Positions 58,017 through 64,000 of a stretch of 64,000 nt of DNA are shown one piece after another (position 1 is the first letter of the stretch; the number at the start of each line of letters is the position of its first letter). Origin of the DNA: Lachnospiraceae bacterium (GTDB lineage Bacteria > Bacillota > Clostridia > Lachnospirales > Lachnospiraceae). The position numbers and the translations under genes were made by a program. The DNA lies in assembly GCA_029053015.1 (NCBI GenBank), contig JAIDHX010000036.1, forward strand, positions 62,001 through 126,000. The letters run 5' to 3'. Under the pieces are notes generated by a model, which was given only the letters and a program-made list of their open reading frames with translations, had not been told where the DNA came from and searched no databases.

Positions 58017-59138
58017 ATGAATTATGATTATCTGATTGTTGGCGCAGGACTTTTCGGAGCCGTGTTTGCCCGGGAAATACAACATGCCGGAAAAAGCTGT
58101 TTGGTGATAGACAGGCGGAAGGTGGTTGCGGGCAATGTATACACGGAGGAAAGAGCGGGTATACAGGTGCACAAGTACGGCGCCCACATTTTTCATACTT
58201 CAGATAAAAGAGTGTGGGAGTATGTACAGCAGTTCGCTGAGTTCAATCATTACATCAATTCTCCGGTGGCTGTCTATAAAGGGCAGATATACAATCTGCC
58301 TTTCAATATGAACACCTTCAGCAGGATGTGGGGTGTGAAGACGCCGGCAGAGGCGAAGGAAAAAATAGCGGAGCAGATTGCGGGACTGCACATCACGGAG
58401 CCGCAAAACCTGGAAGAACAGGCGTTATCACTGGTTGGTACGGATGTCTATGAGAAGTTGATAAAGGGCTACACGGAAAAGCAGTGGGGACGTGACTGCA
58501 GCGAGCTTCCTTCCTTCATTATTAAAAGGCTGCCGCTTAGGTTTGTGTATGACAACAACTATTTCACAGACCCCTATCAGGGAATCCCGAAGGGCGGTTA
58601 TACAAAACTTGTGGAAAAGATACTTGGGGATACGCCGGTTTGTCTTGGCGTTTCCTACAAGGAATTTTTAAGAGAAAATGCTGCGAAGGGAGCGGAGGCG
58701 GATACTTTTGGAAAGGTGCTTTATACCGGCATGATAGACGAGTATTTCGACTATTGTCTGGGAGAATTGCAGTATCGTTCCCTGCATTTTGAAGAGGAAT
58801 TACTTGCAGGCTGTGAGAATTATCAGGGAAATGCAGTGGTAAATTACACAGAGCGGGAGATTCCGTACACGCGCATCATCGAGCATAAGCATTTTGAGTT
58901 CGGCACACAGCCGGATACGGTGATTACCAGAGAGTATCCTGCAGAGTGGAAGCGGGGCGATGAGCCGTATTATCCCATTAACGACAGGCAGAATGACGCG
59001 CTTTATGCGCAGTATGCAGAACTGGCAAAGAAGGAAAAGAATGTTTTGTTTGGCGGCAGACTGGGGCAGTACCGCTACTACGACATGGACAAGGTGATTG
59101 CGGCGGCGCTCGACATGGCACAGGCAGAGTTACAGTAA
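58017..59138 (+). CDS. glf: UDP-galactopyranose mutase
   Basis: Flavoenzyme of 373 aa that converts UDP-galactopyranose to UDP-galactofuranose. The N-terminal FAD-binding fold (YLIVGAGLFGAVFAREI, VIDRRKVVAGNVYTEE) and VHKYGAHIFHTSDKRVWEY are diagnostic, with YTEKQWGRDCSELP and YYPINDRQND later. Its presence means galactofuranose is probably part of a surface glycan. GGAGGT precedes the ATG and a terminator follows. Confidence 0.95.
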   Translation: MNYDYLIVGAGLFGAVFAREIQHAGKSCLVIDRRKVVAGNVYTEERAGIQVHKYGAHIFHTSDKRVWEYVQQFAEFNHYINSPVAVYKGQIYNLPFNMNTFSRMWGVKTPAEAKEKIAEQIAGLHITEPQNLEEQALSLVGTDVYEKLIKGYTEKQWGRDCSELPSFIIKRLPLRFVYDNNYFTDPYQGIPKGGYTKLVEKILGDTPVCLGVSYKEFLRENAAKGAEADTFGKVLYTGMIDEYFDYCLGELQYRSLHFEEELLAGCENYQGNAVVNYTEREIPYTRIIEHKHFEFGTQPDTVITREYPAEWKRGDEPYYPINDRQNDALYAQYAELAKKEKNVLFGGRLGQYRYYDMDKVIAAALDMAQAELQ

Positions 59139-59145
59139 AAAAACG

Positions 59146-59176
59146 GAGACTAATCCGGGCTGGGTTAGTCTCTTTT
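59146..59176 (+). terminator. Rho-independent terminator after glf
   Basis: GAGACTAATCC (59146-59156) pairs with GGGTTAGTCTC (59162-59172), with one G-T pair, then TTTTC. Confidence 0.85.
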
Positions 59177-59225
59177 CATAGTAAGGTAAGGACCATTCTA
59201 CGGTGGAAGCTGCTGCAAGCGCATG

Positions 59226-59588
59226 CTATGCGGTGACTTCTTTGGCGGCATTCCCAAGCTGTTGGAAGCAGGGAATTAAATTTTGCAGGGCAGCGGCAAT
59301 CTCAGAATCATTTTTAGAGGAGAGAGCTTCGCTTAAAGCCATTACTCTTTGGTTGAAAACATCCTTCTCGATCCGCACACGGCCCTCGTTGAGTAAATCC
59401 AGACTGTTGCTGGTAACAACAATTTCCCAGTTGATGGAATCCAGAATGTTTTGTAAGTAGGCGTCGGTATCAGCCTGCCGATTTCCGGACAATTCGTCAA
59501 TGATTGTGGGAAAGTTTTGGAGAAGGCGGTCGTTAAAATCAGCCAAAATGCCTAATGCTTCTAGCTGTTCCATTTTGTTGGTTGCCAT
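59226..59588 (-). CDS. Small helical protein of unknown function
   Basis: Protein of 120 aa, not recognised. It is all helical, acidic and without membrane segment (MEQLEALGILADFNDRLL, NLIPCFQQLGNAAKEV). AAGGAGG fixes the start at 59588; a longer frame reaches 59669 without a ribosome site. It lies between glf and flagellar-type genes, divergent from the next gene, and could be a chaperone or regulator of the filament system, but nothing proves that. Confidence 0.65.
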   Translation of the reverse strand: MATNKMEQLEALGILADFNDRLLQNFPTIIDELSGNRQADTDAYLQNILDSINWEIVVTSNSLDLLNEGRVRIEKDVFNQRVMALSEALSSKNDSEIAAALQNLIPCFQQLGNAAKEVTA

Positions 59589-59735
59589 AGGTGGTATCCT
59601 CCTTATGTATCCATCCATTTTATCGCAAGAATCTAGTATTATTGTAATACAAATCAGGGAACGGTGCAACGTGAAATCGAAGCAAGGAAGAGAAATGTCC
59701 GGATAAGGCGGAGAAATAGAAACAGGGGGAATACA

Positions 59736-60230
59736 GTGAAAATTTTAATCGCACATTCCTTTTTGGGAATACGAAAAAGAACAGTGGATCTGTTAAAGGA
59801 AAAGCTGCAGCAACGGTATCGGGAGGCGGATATTCTGATGTGGCCGGCGGAAAAACCGGCGGCGCGCGAGGATATCAGGAAAGCGGAAGCAGATTTGTTT
59901 GTGGATTTTAATCTTTGGGGGTTTGAGCAGGGGACTTTGGCGGGCAGCATTGCCTACAATCTGCTCGACTGCAAACAGATTCACATTCTGCTTGACAATA
60001 CGCTTCCAAATGAGAACCAGTTGGAAAAGCAGTTGAGCATTGCCATGTTTTTTTACTGTGTCGATGCGCAATATTGTCAGTACCTGTCGGAGCGGTATCC
60101 GGAGATTCCTTATTTGAAAGAAGTGAAGGACTGGAAACGGACGGAGGCGGCAGATGATGCGGAGCATAATGCCGGCCTGTTGTGCGGTATTGTGGAGGAG
60201 GTTTTGCGGATATTAAAAAAAGACTGCTGA
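59736..60230 (+). CDS. CgeB N-domain-like protein, paralogue of 11353-11874
   Basis: Protein of 164 aa starting with GTG (GGGGG at 59725-59729). Shares with the 11353 product the pattern QIHILL, LP, L-x-K-x3-I-x2-FF, and ERYP-x2-P-x-LK. Its start (VKILIAHSFLGIRKRTVDLL) looks like the first Rossmann strand of the CgeB group. No catalytic half is present. Copies beside flagellin and beside a FliD-like gene suggest a filament-glycosylation accessory role; inference only. Confidence 0.65.
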   Translation: MKILIAHSFLGIRKRTVDLLKEKLQQRYREADILMWPAEKPAAREDIRKAEADLFVDFNLWGFEQGTLAGSIAYNLLDCKQIHILLDNTLPNENQLEKQLSIAMFFYCVDAQYCQYLSERYPEIPYLKEVKDWKRTEAADDAEHNAGLLCGIVEEVLRILKKDC

Positions 60231-60263
60231 GACCATCGCATTGCGGCGGTCTCAGCAGTTTTT
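60222..60263. terminator. Bidirectional terminator between convergent genes
   Basis: ACTGCTGAGACC (60223-60234) pairs with GGTCTCAGCAGT (60248-60259), flanked by A and T runs, so it serves both the 59736 gene and the FliD-like gene. Confidence 0.92.
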
Positions 60264-60275
60264 TATACTTAGGTT

Positions 60276-61577
60276 TTAGCAATATCCGTTAAACATCATG
60301 CCGCTGTAGGCGCTGGTAATATACGGACTTGCAAAATTGCGGTTCGGGTTTTTGTAGGCAACCATAACACGGTCTACATAATTCATAGGGTTAATGGAAA
60401 CCTGTGAGGTCTTCTGCAACAGTGCATTGGTAAAGTTCTTTAGTGTCTCGTGAGAAAAGGAACCATCCGTGGAAGAGGCAGTCTCGGAAAGCCGTTCCTC
60501 GTCTATGGAAATGGTGCTGTCAGATTGCAGGTGAAGCCCCATCTGTTCAAAATCCGCACCATAATGAAGGGCAAGGCGTCCCATCTCACTTACCAGCCGT
60601 CCGCTCAGATGCTGGCTCTGACGGTAGGAAGCGGCAGCGGAAATAAAGCTGTTATAACTTCCGATCAGAGTGTTTATATTGTCGGTAAGGGATTCCACAT
60701 CCGTCTTTAAGCCGATGGAGACGGATGTATCCGGCTCGCTGACTGACTTTAATTCCAGTTCAAACATCTTTCCTACGGTAAAAGTATTGGAGGAGGCAGT
60801 GCGTTCCTCGCCGTTTAAGATGAAGGAAGCATTAGCCGGCTGTCTGGAAATATAGCTTAAGCCAAAATAATCTACAGCACCGGCAGTTTTACTGGTGCGG
60901 TCATCGGAGATGCGGAAGATTTCCTGTTTGCCCTCCGGCAGTCCCGTAGCAGTAGAGGTGAGGCGGATAGAACTGCGGCTGTCACCCTCGTCAAGTCTGG
61001 CCTGAATTCCTAAATTGGAATTGTTGATCAGACGGACTAAACGCTCCTGTACGTCTTTGTTGGTGTCATCTTCATTTATATTGAACTGAAACTCATAATT
61101 TAAATCATTGATGGAAACATCAAAGGAATAGGTGTCGGGTTCAAGACCGACACGCTCGTCTGTCAGGTACGCTCCCATATTTTCCTGAGAAGTCGCCAGA
61201 CGGTTTACGGTAAGCGTCAGTGTGGGAGAGAGAGCACTGCTCCCCGCATCACCCGTAAATGTAGCGGTAACAACCTCCTCGTCAGAAGAGAAGGCAGTCT
61301 TTTGCTCCAGAGACTGCGAATCCTCCAGACCGCCTATGGAAGCGATGGTATTGTGCAGCGCACGCGCACCTTCTTTTAAACCAATGGCAAATATCTGGGT
61401 TTCCCTGCTCTTTGTGTCAAGATACCAGGGGGATTCTTTGTTTAGTTTTACGATGGAATCATATACATTGCGAAGCTCACTCTTTTTATGAGTGTCGTAT
61501 CTGCCGGTATTATTGCTTTTCGGCGCATATGATGTCAGATAATGATTATATACGTTTGTCAAAATAGCGGTATTCAC
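60276..61577 (-). CDS. FliD-like filament/hook-associated protein (second copy type)
   Basis: Protein of 433 aa. It starts with a non-FliD N-terminus (NTAILTNVYNHYLTSYAPKS), followed by domains with FliD/flagellin features: TLTVNRLATSQENMGAYL (HAP2-like beta domain), INDLNYEFQFNINEDDTN, and LTDNINTLIGSYNSFISAA, which matches the FliD C-terminal motif. GGAGGG 8 bases before GTG 61577 fixes the start; the frame runs up to 61631. It is 136 residues away in type from the fliD at 5184. It may be an alternative cap or a filament-surface protein. Confidence 0.72.
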   Translation of the reverse strand: MNTAILTNVYNHYLTSYAPKSNNTGRYDTHKKSELRNVYDSIVKLNKESPWYLDTKSRETQIFAIGLKEGARALHNTIASIGGLEDSQSLEQKTAFSSDEEVVTATFTGDAGSSALSPTLTLTVNRLATSQENMGAYLTDERVGLEPDTYSFDVSINDLNYEFQFNINEDDTNKDVQERLVRLINNSNLGIQARLDEGDSRSSIRLTSTATGLPEGKQEIFRISDDRTSKTAGAVDYFGLSYISRQPANASFILNGEERTASSNTFTVGKMFELELKSVSEPDTSVSIGLKTDVESLTDNINTLIGSYNSFISAAASYRQSQHLSGRLVSEMGRLALHYGADFEQMGLHLQSDSTISIDEERLSETASSTDGSFSHETLKNFTNALLQKTSQVSINPMNYVDRVMVAYKNPNRNFASPYITSAYSGMMFNGYC

Positions 61578-61698
61578 CGGCAATCCCTCCTTTCGTCCTT
61601 GAAATGGGCGCATATTTCCGCTATAATCCATTGCAGCGGATAAAATCCGTTTCTATATAATATGCATTAAGGGCAGAAAAACCTACTTTTGTGCGTAT

Positions 61699-61727
61699 AG
61701 TATACCACTTTTTTCCTGACAGGGCAA
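61699..61727 (-). promoter_or_regulatory. Promoter for the FliD-like gene
   Basis: On the minus strand TTGCCC (complement of 61722-61727), 17 bases ending TGG, and TATACT (complement of 61699-61704). This is sigma-A-like; no sigma-28 motif was found before this gene. Confidence 0.6.
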
Positions 61728-61776
61728 TAGCTGACAGCCTTTCTTTTAAAAAAAATAATAAAAATAGAGAAAAGCG

Positions 61777-61806
61777 TTGACTGGGGGCGTATGAATGTGT
61801 TATAGT
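61777..61806 (+). promoter_or_regulatory. Promoter for rpmG-secE-nusG
   Basis: TTGACT at 61777-61782, 18-base spacer, TATAGT at 61801-61806, about 75 bases before rpmG. Confidence 0.7.
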
Positions 61807-61881
61807 AGCTAGGCGAGATGAGATTTAGGTCTTTTTTTTATGCATATTTTTAAATAGGAAAAAACGCGTGGAGGTGGAAAG

Positions 61882-62031
61882 ATGCGTACAAGAATTACAT
61901 TGGCATGTACAGAGTGCAAACAGCGCAATTACAACACTACGAAGGATAAGAAAACACATCCTGACAGAATGGAAATCAAGAAATATTGCAGATTCTGCAG
62001 AACTCACACAATTCATAAGGAAACCAAGTAG
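61882..62031 (+). CDS. rpmG: 50S ribosomal protein L33
   Basis: 49 aa, too short for many gene finders. [17 protein letters not shown] and [18 protein letters not shown] are typical. Cysteines at 9, 12, 36 and 39 form the zinc-binding set, so this is the zinc-containing form. GGAGGTGGA precedes the ATG. First gene of the housekeeping block, 23 bases before secE. Confidence 0.97.
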   Translation: MRTRITLACTECKQRNYNTTKDKKTHPDRMEIKKYCRFCRTHTIHKETK

Positions 62032-62054
62032 TTTCCGGCGGGAAAGGAGAGACA

Positions 62055-62258
62055 ATGGCAGATTCAGCGGAAAAGACGAAGAAGCAGAGCTTCTTTAAAA
62101 ACGTTCAGATTGAATTTAAAAAGATTTCGTGGCCTGACAGGAAAACCATGTTCAAACAGTCCGTTGCGGTTGTTGCAATTTCACTTGTGGCAGGAGTCAT
62201 CATTGCCATTATTGATGTTGCGGCTCAGTACGGTGTGAACTTCCTGACATCATTATAG
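62055..62258 (+). CDS. secE: Preprotein translocase subunit SecE
   Basis: 67 aa, single membrane segment at about residues 38-58 (VAVVAISLVAGVIIAIIDVA) after the conserved cytoplasmic IEFKKISWPDRKTM amphipathic helix. SecE stabilises SecY in the protein export channel. Its position between rpmG and nusG is the usual order. GGAGAG precedes the start. Confidence 0.97.
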   Translation: MADSAEKTKKQSFFKNVQIEFKKISWPDRKTMFKQSVAVVAISLVAGVIIAIIDVAAQYGVNFLTSL

Positions 62259-62272
62259 GCAGGGGGGATTGT

Positions 62273-62791
62273 ATGGCAGAGGCAAATTGGTATGTAGTGC
62301 ACACATACTCCGGATACGAAAACAAGGTGAAAGCCAATATCGAGAAAACCATTGAGAACAATAAGCATCTTGCGGAAGAGATTCTGGAAGTGAGGGTTCC
62401 CCTGCAGGACGTTGTGGAGATTAAGAACGGCGTCAAAAAGACGGTGCAGAAAAAAATGTTCCCCGGCTATGTTCTGATTAATATGGTAATGAATGACGAT
62501 ACCTGGTATGTTGTCCGCAACACCAGAGGCGTAACCGGATTCGTGGGACCGGGAAGTAAGGCTGTGCCGCTGACGGAGGCAGAGATGAAGCCGCTCGGCA
62601 TCAAGTTGGAAAATGTATCCATCGATTTTGGCGAAGGCGACAGCATTGCAGTTGTTGCAGGCGTATGGAAGGATACGGTTGGTGTTGTGCAGAAGCTTGA
62701 TTATGGCAAGCAGACGGCCACCATCAATGTAGAGCTGTTTGGCAGGGAAACACCTGTTGAGATAGGCTTTGCAGAAGTAAGAAAGCTGTAA
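62273..62791 (+). CDS. nusG: Transcription termination/antitermination factor NusG
   Basis: 172 aa, starting NWYVVHTYSGYENKVKANIE (NGN domain) with MFPGYVLINMVMND and VRNTRGVTGFVG, and a C-terminal KOW domain (GDSIAVVAGVWKDTVGVVQ). NusG links RNA polymerase with Rho, the ribosome or pause sites. It follows secE by 14 bases. Confidence 0.97.
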   Translation: MAEANWYVVHTYSGYENKVKANIEKTIENNKHLAEEILEVRVPLQDVVEIKNGVKKTVQKKMFPGYVLINMVMNDDTWYVVRNTRGVTGFVGPGSKAVPLTEAEMKPLGIKLENVSIDFGEGDSIAVVAGVWKDTVGVVQKLDYGKQTATINVELFGRETPVEIGFAEVRKL

Positions 62792-62866
62792 ACAGCAGAA
62801 AAACGGTATTCTCTGACGGGGACGGGGTATCTTCCCAAGCCGGCAGATAATATAGGCAGCAACAAA

Positions 62867-62930
62867 GTGCATTTTTTCGAAAATGCACCGTGGGAGTTCT
62901 GCAGATGACTGCGGGACGCCAAACTACCAC
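62867..62930 (+). promoter_or_regulatory. Structured leader before rplK
   Basis: A 9-bp stem (62867-62875 with 62880-62888) carries a TTCG loop. It is followed by GTGG (62890-62893) that can pair with CCAC (62927-62930) around a G-rich internal region. This resembles ribosomal-protein leaders found before rplK in Firmicutes; which protein binds is not clear from sequence. Confidence 0.4.
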
Positions 62931-62948
62931 ATTATAGGAGGTGCCATT

Positions 62949-63374
62949 ATGGCAAAGAAAGTAGAAGGATATATCAAGTTACAGATTCCTGCCGGCAAAG
63001 CAACACCGGCTCCGCCTGTTGGTCCTGCACTGGGACAGCACGGCGTAAACATCGTTGAATTTACAAAGCAGTTCAACGCAAGGACAGCAGATAAGGGCGA
63101 CGTAATCATCCCTGTTGTCATCACCGTATATGCAGACAGAAGCTTCAGCTTTATTACAAAGACTCCGCCTGCTGCAGTACTTTTAAAGAAGGCATGTAAC
63201 ATCAAGTCCGGTTCGGGCGTGCCCAATAAAACCAAGGTAGCAACCATCTCCAAGGCAAAGGTTCAGGAGATTGCAGAGATGAAGATGCCGGATTTGAATG
63301 CGGCAAGCCTTGAGGCAGCTATGAGCATGATAGCCGGAACTGCAAGAAGTATGGGTATTGTAGTAGAGGATTAA
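62949..63374 (+). CDS. rplK: 50S ribosomal protein L11
   Basis: 141 aa: [39 protein letters not shown] and the RNA-binding C-terminal half with KMPDLNA and [12 protein letters not shown]11 forms the GTPase-associated stalk base with 23S rRNA. AGGAGG before the ATG at 62949 excludes the longer frame from 62883. Confidence 0.98.
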   Translation: MAKKVEGYIKLQIPAGKATPAPPVGPALGQHGVNIVEFTKQFNARTADKGDVIIPVVITVYADRSFSFITKTPPAAVLLKKACNIKSGSGVPNKTKVATISKAKVQEIAEMKMPDLNAASLEAAMSMIAGTARSMGIVVED

Positions 63375-63409
63375 TGCCGTAGTGGCAAAGTAGCTGAAAA
63401 CAGAACTGG

Positions 63410-63423
63410 GAGACAGGAAACTG
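63410..63423 (+). promoter_or_regulatory. Small GNRA hairpin in the rplK-rplA gap
   Basis: GACAG (63410-63414), loop GAAA, CTGTC (63419-63423), 28 bases before rplA. It may be part of an L1-binding control element, but the match to known L1 sites was not confirmed. Confidence 0.3.
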
Positions 63424-63450
63424 TCGTTGGAACCATAGGAGGATTTTATA

Positions 63451-64000
63451 ATGAAGCATGGTAAGAAATATAGCGAAGCTGCCAAACTGGTAGATCGCAC
63501 AACATTTTATGAGACAGCAGATGCAATCGCTCTGGTAAAGAAGACGGCAACTGCAAAATTTGATGAGACAATCGAAGTGCATATCAGAACCGGCTGTGAC
63601 GGACGTCATGCAGAGCAGCAGGTTCGTGGTGCGGTAGTGCTTCCCAACGGAACAGGTAAGACGGTTAAGGTGCTGGTTTTTGCAAAGGGCGACAAGGTTG
63701 CCGAAGCAGAAGCAGCAGGTGCAGATTATGTTGGCGGCGACGAGCTTGTGCCGAAGATTCAGAACGACGGATTTCTGGATTTTGACGTAGTAGTAGCAAC
63801 TCCTGATATGATGGGTGTTGTTGGACGTCTTGGTAAAGTGCTCGGTCCCAAAGGCTTGATGCCCAACCCCAAGGCCGGAACCGTAACCATGGATGTAACC
63901 AAGGCAATTAACGATATCAAAGCTGGTAAGATTGAGTACAGGCTTGACAAGGCAAATATCATCCATGTGCCGGTGGGCAAGGCTTCCTTTACGGAGCAGC
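63451..64000 (+). CDS. rplA: 50S ribosomal protein L1, 5' part
   Basis: The frame is open to the window edge, so the C-terminus is missing; 183 codons are visible of about 230. [19 protein letters not shown] at the start and the diagnostic [26 protein letters not shown] at 63437-63442 sets the ATG. Gene order rplK-rplA is standard. Confidence 0.97.
   Translation, partial: MKHGKKYSEAAKLVDRTTFYETADAIALVKKTATAKFDETIEVHIRTGCDGRHAEQQVRGAVVLPNGTGKTVKVLVFAKGDKVAEAEAAGADYVGGDELVPKIQNDGFLDFDVVVATPDMMGVVGRLGKVLGPKGLMPNPKAGTVTMDVTKAINDIKAGKIEYRLDKANIIHVPVGKASFTEQ

Noticed and set aside
61868..62098. Open frame overlapping rpmG and the secE start
   Set aside because: It is out of frame with rpmG (61882-62031) and secE, both of which are unmistakable.

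Overview
The window looks like chromosome of a motile, low-to-mid GC Firmicute, most likely a Lachnospiraceae-type clostridium. The evidence is a FlgK-FlgL-FliW-CsrA-FlaG-FliD-FliS order, a short (272 aa) peritrichous-type flagellin, strong GGAGG ribosome sites before nearly every gene, CsrA/FliW control genes, and the rpmG-secE-nusG-rplK-rplA block at the right end. No tRNA, rRNA, CRISPR array or intact insertion sequence was seen. All calls come from reading the sequence and recalled family motifs; no database search was run.

Layout. (1) 1-7546: late flagellar genes (flgK 3' end, flgL, fliW, csrA, a coiled-coil repeat protein, flaG, fliD, fliS, a FliT/FlgN-like chaperone). A SigD/sigma-28-type promoter precedes flaG. 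(2) 7649-10122: three genes (ribulose-phosphate 3-epimerase-like, IspD/TarI-like cytidylyltransferase, zinc polyol-phosphate dehydrogenase) that together fit synthesis of a CDP-alditol such as CDP-ribitol. (3) 10216-11299: the flagellin gene with a sigma-28 promoter, a long leader holding a likely CsrA hairpin, and a terminator. (4) 11353-17828: CgeB-type glycosyltransferases on alternating strands, a GT2 enzyme and an SGNH hydrolase. (5) 17923-28963: an operon of large fused glycan enzymes (FkbM methyltransferase/DUF6492; GT2/FkbH/SGNH-like; methyltransferase/GT-D; GT-D; FrhB-type iron-sulfur protein; pyruvyl transferase). (6) 29213-52005: a visibly more A/T-rich operon carrying a GT32 enzyme, a GDP-D-glycero-D-manno-heptose pathway with 4,6-dehydratase and reductase, a LicD protein, a sugar aminotransferase, then an unusual organic-acid cassette (asparagine synthetase, ATP-grasp, MmgE/PrpD, aldo/keto reductase, ThDP decarboxylase, TIM-barrel protein, HpcH/HpaI-like lyase, two fumarase subunits), a GT2 enzyme and a radical SAM protein. 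(7) 52047-54923: a fourth CgeB enzyme and a DUF115/Maf motility accessory factor. (8) 54939-59138: a small RNA pair resembling a decayed type I toxin-antitoxin locus, two paralogous HTH proteins, a sugar isomerase-like TIM barrel, a PD-(D/E)XK nuclease, and UDP-galactopyranose mutase. (9) 59226-61577: a small helical protein, a CgeB-N-like protein and a second FliD-like filament protein. (10) 61882-64000: ribosomal and transcription/secretion housekeeping genes.

How it fits together. Flagellar structural genes lie on both sides of about 48 kb of glycan genes, and the island contains a Maf/DUF115 protein, so the simplest reading is a flagellin (or other surface) glycosylation island. It appears able to make a GDP-(6-deoxy)heptose, an aminosugar, galactofuranose, pyruvylated and methylated residues, and a CDP-alditol that the LicD protein could transfer. 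The asparagine-synthetase to fumarase cassette is the most novel part: it looks like a dedicated route to a small di- or tricarboxylic acid that is then joined by an amide or ester bond, possibly to an aminosugar. That assignment is inference.
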